From contig JAPKCM010000013.1 in the NCBI GenBank assembly GCA_028822935.1, positions 1 through 64,000 of the forward strand: 64,000 bases of DNA. Direction: 5' to 3'. Of the stretch, positions 37,779 to 45,777 are shown one piece after another. The notes below the pieces were generated by a model. The model was not told the DNA's origin. It searched no databases and was given only the letters and a program-made list of their open reading frames with translations. Numbering within the stretch: position 1 is the stretch's first letter; the number at the start of each line of letters is the position of its first letter. Source of the DNA: Akkermansiaceae bacterium. Its GTDB lineage: Bacteria; Verrucomicrobiota; Verrucomicrobiia; Verrucomicrobiales; Akkermansiaceae. Made by a program: the position numbers and the translations under genes.

Positions 37779-38441
37779 ATGATTTCTGTGCGCGACCTGA
37801 CTGTGAACTACGAGACCCCGGGTGAGACGATTACCGTTCTTGATGGCCTCAACCTCGAGATCGCCGATGGCCAGGCCATTGCGGTGGTGGGCCCCTCCGG
37901 AAGTGGAAAGACCACTCTTCTTAATGTCCTCGGTGCCATGCTGCCTGCGACTTCTGGCGAAGTGATCATCGGCGGAAAGGACATTGCGGGCTTGAAGGAG
38001 AAAGAGGCGGCGAGCTTTCGCAACCAAGAGCTTGGTTTCATTTTCCAGCAGCACCATTTGCTTCCCCAACTCACCGTCTTGGAAAACGTCCTCGTCCCAC
38101 GGCTCGCCGGAGGCTGGAAAGAAGAAGAAAAGATCACCCGTGAGCGCGCGAAAGAACTGCTCGAGCGCGTTGGCCTGGGGCATCGCCTCACCCACTTGCC
38201 TTCCGCTCTTTCCGGCGGCGAGAAGCAACGCGTCGCCGTCGCCCGCGCCCTCATCAACGAGCCCAGCCTCATCCTCGCCGATGAACCCACCGGTGCCCTC
38301 GATGGTGAAACAGGCACGAAAGTCGCCGACCTCCTCCTCGAAGTGCAGCAGGAAAAAGGCGTCACTTTGATGGTTGTCACCCACGACCTTGATCTCGCCG
38401 CACGTGTGAGTGGAGAAGGGGACATGATTAGCCTCACCTAG
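37779..38441 (+). CDS. ABC transporter ATP-binding protein, LolD/MacB type
   Basis: A 220-residue ABC ATPase with Walker A GPSGSGKT (38-45), Q-loop FIFQQHHLLPQLTVLENV, signature LSGGEKQR, Walker B LILADEPTGALD and a switch histidine in VVTHD. The pattern (LNVLGAMLPATSGEV, PTGALDGETG) fits the LolD/FtsE/MacB group that works with FtsX-like permeases in lipoprotein or peptide export. No permease gene is adjacent in this window, which is unusual. It starts 18 bp after the GH-GT2 fusion, so it may be co-expressed with it. Confidence 0.9.
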   Translation: MISVRDLTVNYETPGETITVLDGLNLEIADGQAIAVVGPSGSGKTTLLNVLGAMLPATSGEVIIGGKDIAGLKEKEAASFRNQELGFIFQQHHLLPQLTVLENVLVPRLAGGWKEEEKITRERAKELLERVGLGHRLTHLPSALSGGEKQRVAVARALINEPSLILADEPTGALDGETGTKVADLLLEVQQEKGVTLMVVTHDLDLAARVSGEGDMISLT

Positions 38442-38505
38442 CCGCCAGCTGTTTTTTCGAAAGGGCGGTGGCAGGTCAGAACCCGCTCCTCCCGGAGGAT
38501 GATCG

Positions 38506-38542
38506 CGCAGACGACCTCAATCATGGTTCGAGGTCGTCTGCG
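38506..38542. repeat. Perfect 13-bp inverted repeat between the ABC and dehydrogenase genes
   Basis: CGCAGACGACCTC (38506-38518) is exactly inverted as GAGGTCGTCTGCG (38530-38542) around an 11-nt loop. No T-run follows on either strand, so it is not a standard terminator. It may be an mRNA structure, an operator, or a termination signal of a different type. Confidence 0.6.
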
Positions 38543-38640
38543 TGACTTCTATGTCGGATCAAGACAAGCGAGTAGGGGATATTCATATTTGGCCGTAAGG
38601 AATCGCTCCTTCTCTCGTATTCTTCTTCTTGCCCTTCGCT

Positions 38641-41610
38641 ATGAAAACCATCCTCGCCGCTGTCCTCCTTTGTCTCGGAACCGTCCAATCCATGGCCGCT
38701 CCTTTTTGGATCTGGTCCTCCAAGTCCCCACGCGCCAACGATCAAGTCACCTTCCGAACTTCATTCGAGATTCCAAAAGACGGCGTCTCCATTGCTAAGC
38801 TGACCTTCACTTGCGACAACGGCGCCACCGCCTTCCTCAACGATAAGAAAATCATCGTCAATGAGGACTGGATGAAGCCCTCGGCGATCGATCTCACCGA
38901 CAATCTCAAGATCGGCAAAAATATCCTCACTTTTAAGGCGACCAACCAAGGAGGCGTCGCGGCCTTCGTTGCCCAATTGAAGATCAAAGACAAAAACGGC
39001 AAGACCACTTCCATCGAGTCCGGCGGGACTTGGGAAGCGCTCGCCCAAGGAAGCAACAAATGGACTCCCGCCATCGTCATTGCAAAATATGGTGAGGGCC
39101 CGTGGAATAATGCCCTCAGTGCCTCCTCTTCACAGCCCGAAGCAGTCGCGGGGGAAGTGATCACGCTTCCTGGCTTTACCGCCGAAAAACTCTACACCGT
39201 GCCGAAGTCCGAGCAGGGGTCTTGGGTCGCCATGACGGTTGATCCTCAAGGCCGCCTCATCACGGGAGATCAATACGGCGGGCTCTATCGCGTCACCCTT
39301 ACCGGCTCCGAACCCAAGGTCGAAAAGCTCCAAGCCAAGGTCAAAGGAGCCCACGGCCTCTGTTACGTCTTCGATTCCCTCTACATCCTCAAGAACGAAG
39401 AGAAGGGGCAACACGGGCTCTATCGTCTGCGCGACACCAACAATGACGGCCAGTTCGATGAAGAAAAACTCCTCCGCGAATTCCAAGGCGGTGGCGAGCA
39501 TGGTCTCCATAGCATCATTCCCAGCCCCGACGGAAAGTCGCTCCACCTCGTCTTCGGAAACCACACCAACGTGCCTGAAAAATTGGATCGCTCCCGCCCG
39601 GCCCTCGCTTGGTCGGAAGATCATCTCCTTCCCCGCATGTGGGACGCCAATGGCCACGCCCGAGGAAAACTCGCGCCCGGTGGTTTCATTCTCAAGACCG
39701 ATCCGGATGCCAAGGAGATCGAAATGATCGCCTACGGATTCCGGAATGAATTCGATGCCGCCTTTGACCAAAATGGCGAACTCTTCGCCTTCGATGCCGA
39801 TATGGAATGGGACGTTGGCTCTCCCTGGTATCGCCCCACCCGCGTTTATCATGCGGTCAGTGGACTCGATGCCGGTTGGCGTTCTGGAACTGGAAAATGG
39901 CCCAGCCACTATCCCGACACTCTTCCTCCCACGGCCGATATTGGCCCCGGCAGCCCTACTGGCGTTGTCATCGGAACCGGAGCTAAATTCCCCGGCAAAT
40001 ATCAACACGCTCTCTTCATCAACGATTGGACCTATGGGACGATGTATGCCGTCCATTTTGTCCCGGATGGGGGAGGCTTCAAAAGCACCGTCGAGGAATT
40101 CGTGAGCGGCCGCCCGCTCCCTCTCACCGACGTCATCATTCACCCGCAAGACGGCCACATGTATTTCATGATCGGTGGACGTCGCACCCAATCCGCCCTC
40201 TACCGCGTCACCTACACCGGTAAGGAATCCACCGCCCTGGCGCCCGCTCCAGCGGTCACGCCTGAGGCCAAGCTCCGGAAGAAATTGGAATTATTCCATC
40301 AAACGAACGCCAACGCCACAGACACCATGATGGTCGTAAAATATCTGGGTCACCCGGATCGTCACGTGCGTTATGCCGCTCGCGTCGCGGTGGAACGGAG
40401 TAAAACAAGCTCATGGATGAAGCCCTCCCTTTCGCAAAGTGAACCATGGGCCGTCATCGAGGGCGCAGTGGCGATCGCTCGTGTTGGAGAAGCCAAGCAT
40501 CAAAGCGCGATTCTTAGTGCCCTTGGCAAGCTCAATCCAAAGTCTCTCAGCCAAGACCAACTCCTTGGCTGGCTTCGGGCCCACTCGCTCGCCTTCACCC
40601 GTCTGGGCGCACCTAAGGATCCCGCTGCCATCGTGGCGCGTCTTGCGCCACTTTTTCCCTACGGAGAGAACACCGTGGACCGCGACCTTGCCGAGCTCCT
40701 GATCTACCTCGGTGAACCTTCCGTTATTGCCAAATCGCTTCAACTCATGGCGACCGCGAAAGACGATCACACCGCGATCGCCAACGAAGGCTTGCTTGAT
40801 CGTAATGCGGGCTACGCTAGCGCTGCTCGCAAGGCTCACAACAGCCGACCCAACCTTCAGCAATACAGCTATCTCTATCTTCTTCGAAATGCCAAGACCG
40901 GCTGGAACTCCGGGCTTCGCAGAACCTACTTCTCATGGTTCCCTCGCGCCGCTTCCTGGGAGGGCGGAAATAGCCTGAAGAAATTTATCGAGAACATCCG
41001 CAACGAAGCGCTCGTAAACATCGCGCCCGATTCTGAAAAAGCGGACCTCGATGCCCTTTCGAAAACTCCTCCTGCCGCTCTCGCCAACGCGAAACCACCC
41101 AAAGGCCCCGGCCGTTCGTGGACCGTGGTCGGTGCGGTCGCTGAACTCGAAAAGCGCAAGACCGGTCGCAATTTCAAACGCGGTCAGGAACTTTATCAGG
41201 CCACCGCCTGCGCCAACTGTCACCAAATCGCGGGTGGAGGAGGAGGAATCGGCCCCGATCTCACCGGCTCCGGAAATCGCTACACGCTCAGCGATCTCAT
41301 GGAGAACATCGTCCACCCTTCTATGGTCATCTCCGACCAGTACGGCAGTGAAACCATCATCATGAAGGATGGCTCGACCGTCGTCGGCCGCCTTGGCGGT
41401 GAAAGCGAAACTTCCATCTCCATCATGACGAATCCCTTCGCGCCCGAATCTCTCATCGAGATCCCGCTCAAGGACATCGAGTCGCGCCTAGCCTTGCCCG
41501 TTTCAATGATGCCGCCCGGACTAATCAACACCATGAACCCGGACGAACTCGCCGACCTTGTCGCCTACCTCATGTCGGGAGCCAATCCTGATCACAAAGT
41601 CTTCAAATAG
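38641..41610 (+). CDS. Secreted dehydrogenase-like protein with HEAT repeats and C-terminal cytochrome c (PVC type)
   Basis: A 989-residue protein. After a signal peptide (residues 1-19) a jelly-roll-like module (about 20-160) is followed by a beta-propeller glucose-dehydrogenase-like domain (about 175-520, including GLYRLRDTNNDGQFDEE and YGFRNEFDAAFDQNGELFAFDADME). HEAT-like helices follow (about 540-760). A C-terminal haem c domain has the motif CANCH (about 856-860) and a distal Met region near VSMMPPGL. This is the PVC-type haem-binding domain architecture. It probably oxidises a sugar or alcohol in the periplasm and passes electrons to the haem. The start at 38641 was chosen for the signal peptide. 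Confidence 0.88.
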   Translation: MKTILAAVLLCLGTVQSMAAPFWIWSSKSPRANDQVTFRTSFEIPKDGVSIAKLTFTCDNGATAFLNDKKIIVNEDWMKPSAIDLTDNLKIGKNILTFKATNQGGVAAFVAQLKIKDKNGKTTSIESGGTWEALAQGSNKWTPAIVIAKYGEGPWNNALSASSSQPEAVAGEVITLPGFTAEKLYTVPKSEQGSWVAMTVDPQGRLITGDQYGGLYRVTLTGSEPKVEKLQAKVKGAHGLCYVFDSLYILKNEEKGQHGLYRLRDTNNDGQFDEEKLLREFQGGGEHGLHSIIPSPDGKSLHLVFGNHTNVPEKLDRSRPALAWSEDHLLPRMWDANGHARGKLAPGGFILKTDPDAKEIEMIAYGFRNEFDAAFDQNGELFAFDADMEWDVGSPWYRPTRVYHAVSGLDAGWRSGTGKWPSHYPDTLPPTADIGPGSPTGVVIGTGAKFPGKYQHALFINDWTYGTMYAVHFVPDGGGFKSTVEEFVSGRPLPLTDVIIHPQDGHMYFMIGGRRTQSALYRVTYTGKESTALAPAPAVTPEAKLRKKLELFHQTNANATDTMMVVKYLGHPDRHVRYAARVAVERSKTSSWMKPSLSQSEPWAVIEGAVAIARVGEAKHQSAILSALGKLNPKSLSQDQLLGWLRAHSLAFTRLGAPKDPAAIVARLAPLFPYGENTVDRDLAELLIYLGEPSVIAKSLQLMATAKDDHTAIANEGLLDRNAGYASAARKAHNSRPNLQQYSYLYLLRNAKTGWNSGLRRTYFSWFPRAASWEGGNSLKKFIENIRNEALVNIAPDSEKADLDALSKTPPAALANAKPPKGPGRSWTVVGAVAELEKRKTGRNFKRGQELYQATACANCHQIAGGGGGIGPDLTGSGNRYTLSDLMENIVHPSMVISDQYGSETIIMKDGSTVVGRLGGESETSISIMTNPFAPESLIEIPLKDIESRLALPVSMMPPGLINTMNPDELADLVAYLMSGANPDHKVFK

Positions 41611-41836
41611 GGGAACAGCCTGTCGGGGATCTTGTGGAAATTACGGGCCAAGGTCAGGCCACCGTCTCAAAGAGTTTAAAATGATGAGGGAGGCAGGCTT
41701 GCTCGAAAGAAAGAAGGAAGGGGTCCGCGTCTACTACCGGGTCGAAGACCTCCTCGTCTTTGACCTCTGTGAATTGGTCTGCGGTAAGTTGAACCGCGAC
41801 CACAAGAGTCTCGGGGAAATCGAGTACCTTATTTAA
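41611..41836 (+). pseudogene. Truncated, frameshifted ArsR-family regulator
   Basis: Reading right after the stop of the preceding gene, one frame gives EQPVGDLVEITGQGQATVSKSLK, then a TGA. Shifting by one base gives MMREAGLLERKKEGVRVYYRVEDLLVF to a TAA. Together these form the recognition helix and wing of an ArsR/SmtB winged-helix repressor. The join needs one extra A in the AAAA run at about 41679-41682. The first 25-30 residues are missing, cut by the end of the dehydrogenase gene. It therefore cannot encode a normal regulator. Confidence 0.7.
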
Positions 41837-43361
41837 ATGGCGGAGCTTCGTAGTGGGTGCGGAGGCGATGGAATTCTTTCGTGAGTTCTTCCTGCACCTT
41901 GGCGTATTCGGGCTGGCGGTAGACGCTTTTCATTTCTTGAGGGTCGTTGACGAGGTCGAACATTTGCCATTCGTCGCTTCCGGGGAGGAAGAACAGTTTG
42001 TGCGTTTCGGTGCGAACGCCGAAGTGCTGAGGGACATTGTGTTCCCCTTTTTCATAGTAGGAATAGTAGAGTGATTTGCGCCAGTCCTTGGCCTCACCCT
42101 TGAGAGTGGGAACGATGGATTTTCCTTGAATCTCGGCAGGGATTTTGAGTCCGGCAGCTTCGAGGAAGGTGGGAGCATAGTCGATGTTTTGAATCATCTC
42201 CTGAGGCCGTGAACCGGCTTTGGTCACTCCGGGCCAGCGGATGACGAAGGGCATCTTGAAGGACTCTTCAAACATCCAGCGCTTGTCATACCAGCCGTGC
42301 TCGCCGAGGTAGAACCCTTGGTCGGAGGCGTAGATCACGATGGTGTTTTCGGTCAGGCCGTTCTTGTCGAGGTAGTCCAACATCTTGCCCACGCTGTCAT
42401 CGACCGCTTTCACGGTGCCGAGGTAGTTTTTCATGTAGCGTTGGTATTTCCACTGCACGATTTCCTTGTGGCTCATCGAGCCGACCTTTTTCAAGAATGC
42501 TTGATTTTCGGGTCCAAAGTGGGCGTCCCATTCCTTCTTCTGCCCCGCATTCATGCGACCATATTCCGCCATGCCATAGCGATCAGGACCGGGGAGTTCG
42601 ATGCCTTTGCGCTCGTTTTTTCGGACTTTCGCGTCGTAGGTCCAGTGGAAGTGGCGGTCGATCTCCATTTCGTTTTCGGAGAGAGATTTACTGCGATTGG
42701 CGTAGTCGTCGAAGAGCGAGGGAGGCTCGGGAATGGTGAGGCCGTCGAAGGATTTGAGATGGCGTAAAGCGGGCGCAAAGGTCCGGTGGGGTGCCTTGTG
42801 CTGGCACATGAGGAAGAAGGGTTTTTCCGGATCGCGCCCGTCGAGCCACTTGATGGCCTTGTCGGTGGTGATGTCGGTGCAGTAGCCGGGGAACTTCTTT
42901 TTACTGCCGTCCATCTGAAGGAAGACGGGGTTGTAGTAGCTGCCCTGTCCCGGGAGAATTTCCCAGTGGTCGAAGCCCACCGGATCAGAAATGAGATGCC
43001 ATTTTCCGAAGACTGCGGTATTGTATCCCGCTCCGTGGAGTGCTTTGGGCACGGTCCATTGGGTTTGGTCGAGACCTTTGCCTGAGTTGCGAAGGAAGCC
43101 GTTTTTGTGGCTGTGCTTTCCCGTAAGAATGGTGGCGCGGGAAGGGCCGCAGATAGAATTGCCACAAAAGGAGTTTTTGAAAATGGCACCGCTCGCTGCA
43201 AGGCGGTCGATGTTCGGAGTGGGAGCGATCTTGGCCAAGTCCCCGCCATAGGCTGAGATCGACCGGAGCGCATGGTCGTCGGAGAAGAGGAAAACGATGT
43301 TTGGCTGCTTGGCGTGGATGAAGGAAGCCGCCAAAAATGACAAAAGGGCAAAGAATCTCAT
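41829..43361 (-). CDS. Secreted sulfatase (family S1), canonical CGPSR
   Basis: A 510-residue sulfatase with signal peptide (residues 1-17). Landmarks: NIVFLFSDDHALRSISAYGG (metal-binding Asp pair), TPNIDRLAASGAIF, and the formylglycine site C71-G-P-S-R followed by ATILTGKHSHKNGF; later KWHLISD, FFLMCQHKAPHR, and YASDQGFYLGEHGWYDKRWMFEES. It matches the choline-sulfatase/arylsulfatase-like group common in Verrucomicrobiota. The modification enzyme needed for the Cys is not in the window. The gene ends convergently with the ArsR remnant, overlapping 8 bp. Confidence 0.93.
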   Translation of the reverse strand: MRFFALLSFLAASFIHAKQPNIVFLFSDDHALRSISAYGGDLAKIAPTPNIDRLAASGAIFKNSFCGNSICGPSRATILTGKHSHKNGFLRNSGKGLDQTQWTVPKALHGAGYNTAVFGKWHLISDPVGFDHWEILPGQGSYYNPVFLQMDGSKKKFPGYCTDITTDKAIKWLDGRDPEKPFFLMCQHKAPHRTFAPALRHLKSFDGLTIPEPPSLFDDYANRSKSLSENEMEIDRHFHWTYDAKVRKNERKGIELPGPDRYGMAEYGRMNAGQKKEWDAHFGPENQAFLKKVGSMSHKEIVQWKYQRYMKNYLGTVKAVDDSVGKMLDYLDKNGLTENTIVIYASDQGFYLGEHGWYDKRWMFEESFKMPFVIRWPGVTKAGSRPQEMIQNIDYAPTFLEAAGLKIPAEIQGKSIVPTLKGEAKDWRKSLYYSYYEKGEHNVPQHFGVRTETHKLFFLPGSDEWQMFDLVNDPQEMKSVYRQPEYAKVQEELTKEFHRLRTHYEAPPFK

Positions 43362-43771
43362 AGGGTTGAAAGTGGCATACCGGATGGAGGAACTTTGGGA
43401 AGGATGAAGTCGCTTTCGCCGACAGTAGTTCTAACGACTACGGGCAGATCTTCTGAATTTTTTTGATATCTCCAATCGGCAACTTTGTTCAGGTTGATCT
43501 AAGATTGGGAGCTGTCCTTGTTCCATGAAATTCCTCCTCCTGCTTCTCACCGATATCCCGTTTGTTGGTTAAGGTCATGCCGATCTGGTCGCCCTAGCCG
43601 AGAAGTGGGAAGTCCCTCAGCCTCACACAGAGCAGCACTGTGAGTGTGGAGATGGCCGTCTTCATATTTTGGCAACGGGGATGTGGAGGGTCGGCCAAGA
43701 TCAGAAAATAAGACAGGCAAATCAGATGTCGAACACGAAAGATGAAAATGAACCGAGTGACGCCGAGGCCG
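43362..43771. other. Gap with a possible decayed small gene
   Basis: From ATG 43525 a frame gives a signal-like MKFLLLLLTDIPFVG, then TAA at 43570-43572, then stays open for 75 codons (HADLVALAEKWEVPQPHTEQH and onward) to a TGA at 43797-43799. The look is that of a damaged secreted or metabolic gene, but no family is recognised. The rest of the gap holds the sulfatase promoter and nothing else visible. Confidence 0.25.
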
Positions 43772-44227
43772 TCACTCTCCCACGCATTGTTCGCTGAGAT
43801 TTTTCAGAGCTTCGTCAATCCTGTAAAGATCAGCCTCTACCATGCCACTGGCGATCACACCTTCAACATCTCCCATGACGCTTATATAGCTGGACCGAGA
43901 GGCCCATACTCTCACCCGCCACGTAAAATCGGAACCCGGATTTATCACGAAACTTCGACTTCGTATTAGTGAACGCTCCCGAATGGTAATCGTGCCGGCC
44001 TTTCTGCCGATCTCTACTGATTTGGTTACTGCTGAAATCATCAAGATACTCGGAAGGATCGCAATGAAACAAAATCCTCCGAGTAAAAAGAAAAGCATCG
44101 AATCCGACATGTTGCTATGGCGCAAATCCGATTGATAAATCCATAAAATAGCAAAGAGAAAAATAATGGTAGCTGTGAATCCACCAGCCCCTGCTCGCAG
44201 GCCCGATTTGATGAAGTAATTGGCCAT
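43772..44227 (-). CDS. Two-helix membrane protein with soluble tail, unknown
   Basis: A 151-residue protein taken from the Met at 44227 (MANYFIKSGLRAGAGG). Two transmembrane helices (about residues 15-36 and 45-66, IFLFAILWIY and FFLLGGFCFIAILPSIL) are followed by a 75-residue beta-rich soluble domain (TITIRERSLIRSRSFV, WRVRVWASRSSYISVMG), perhaps PH-like. The frame is open to a Met at 44275 but those residues lack a clear role. Its base composition is A/T-richer than its neighbours, possibly a foreign or fast-evolving gene. No family recognised. Confidence 0.55.
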   Translation of the reverse strand: MANYFIKSGLRAGAGGFTATIIFLFAILWIYQSDLRHSNMSDSMLFFLLGGFCFIAILPSILMISAVTKSVEIGRKAGTITIRERSLIRSRSFVINPGSDFTWRVRVWASRSSYISVMGDVEGVIASGMVEADLYRIDEALKNLSEQCVGE

Positions 44228-44309
44228 TTCAAAGCGAACAGTATTTATTCGTATCGTCAGGATCTGACATAACACCTTTGGTGTTTGGAGACTTACACAG
44301 CGAGTCGCC

Positions 44310-45749
44310 CTAGTATTTCAGCCCAAGATCATTGGCACGAACTTCGCTTAGTTTGGCTTTCATCTTTTGCCGGAAGCGGGTGATGACTGCGGCGTGCTTG
44401 GGATCGCTGGCGAGGTTGGTGTATTGCTTGGGGTCCTTCTTCATATCGAAGAGTTCCTCTCCCTTATTGCCTGTGTTGCCATATTGAATGTAGGCCCAGT
44501 CGTGCTCGCGGAGGAGGAAGCCTTTTCCGTTCACACTAAAGGCGGCATCGCGGACTTCGTGTTTGGGATTGTCAAAGACTGACGAGATGTTTTTCCCCTG
44601 AAGGCGGTCGGGAATTTCGAGGCCGCAGAGGTTTGAGAGCGTGGGATAGAGGTCGAGAAGTTCGACGAGTGAGTGGCACACTGCGGGCTTCTTTCCGGGG
44701 ATGCGCACGATCAGCGGAACGGCGGCCGATTCATCGTGGAGGCTGACCTTGGCCCAGAAATCGTGCTCACCAAGATGGTAGCCGTGATCGCTGGTGAAGA
44801 TGACGATGGTGTTGTCGTCGAGGCCGGCCTTGGTGAGGGCATCGAGCACCTGTCCGACCATGCGGTCCATGTAGACGACCGAAGCGTAGTAGCCACCCAC
44901 CGCTTTCTTTTGGCGACGCACATCCATCTTCATGTTCTTACTCGTCTTGTAGTTGATGCCCATCTTGGGAATGTCATCCCAATCGCCCTTCACTTTTTCC
45001 GGGAGGTCCATGGTGTCGTAGGGAAGGAAGTCTTTGTAGTCCTTGCGGGGGGCGACGAAGGGGACGTGAGGACGGACAAATCCCACTCCGAGAAAGAAGG
45101 GCTTTTCGCTGTCCTTGTGTTTCTCAATAAGTTCGGCCGCTTTCGCGGCGGTCTTGCCGTCCGAGTGGACAAGGTCATCGCCGTCTGCTTCGACGACCAC
45201 GAAGGTGTTGCCTCCGACTGGGCCGGGCTTCCTTCCGTCGTGATTACTTTCCAATGTTTCACCGTCACCGGGAGCGCGCCACTCGGGGCCCTGGGAGTTG
45301 AAGCGCTCGGTCCACGAGATGGGATCGTCGGCACCGTCGGTTCCTTTCTCGATGCCAATGGGAACGCCCATGTGGAAGATTTTGGAAACGCGGGCGGTGT
45401 AGTATCCTGAGTTTTTGAAATGCTGGGCCCAGGTGGCGCGGTCGCCAATGGCGGGCCGGGGAGATCCGTAGCCGAGCATTTTGATGGCGTGGGGATAGTA
45501 GCCGCTCATGAAGGAGGCTCGCGAGGGGCCGCAGTAAGTTCCCTGGCAATAGGCTTTCGTGAAACGGGTTCCTTGGGTGGCGAGGCGGTCGATGTTCGGC
45601 GTCTTGCACACTTCGTTGCCATAGCATGAAAGCGCGGTGGCGGTGAGGTCATCGGAAATGATGAAAAGGACGTTCATCTTTTCCTTTGCCGTGCCGAGGC
45701 AGGTGAGCAGCAAGGCGATGACTGGAATGAGAGAAGTCGAAGGTTTCAT
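44310..45749 (-). CDS. Secreted sulfatase, iduronate-2-sulfatase-like, canonical CGPSR
   Basis: A 479-residue sulfatase. The signal peptide (residues 1-21) sets the start at 45749. MNVLFIISDDLTATALSCYG carries the metal-binding Asp pair, the formylglycine site is C73-G-P-S-R followed by ASFMSGYYP, and KPFFLGVGFVRPHVPFVAP and FTSDHGYHLGEHDFWAK are hallmarks of the iduronate-2-sulfatase-like branch. It lies 28 bp downstream of the metallophosphoesterase-LamG gene on the same strand, so both are probably co-transcribed. The polysaccharide target is unknown. Confidence 0.92.
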   Translation of the reverse strand: MKPSTSLIPVIALLLTCLGTAKEKMNVLFIISDDLTATALSCYGNEVCKTPNIDRLATQGTRFTKAYCQGTYCGPSRASFMSGYYPHAIKMLGYGSPRPAIGDRATWAQHFKNSGYYTARVSKIFHMGVPIGIEKGTDGADDPISWTERFNSQGPEWRAPGDGETLESNHDGRKPGPVGGNTFVVVEADGDDLVHSDGKTAAKAAELIEKHKDSEKPFFLGVGFVRPHVPFVAPRKDYKDFLPYDTMDLPEKVKGDWDDIPKMGINYKTSKNMKMDVRRQKKAVGGYYASVVYMDRMVGQVLDALTKAGLDDNTIVIFTSDHGYHLGEHDFWAKVSLHDESAAVPLIVRIPGKKPAVCHSLVELLDLYPTLSNLCGLEIPDRLQGKNISSVFDNPKHEVRDAAFSVNGKGFLLREHDWAYIQYGNTGNKGEELFDMKKDPKQYTNLASDPKHAAVITRFRQKMKAKLSEVRANDLGLKY

Positions 45750-45777
45750 AAAAGTGATCAATAGCAGTGGAGGGTCG

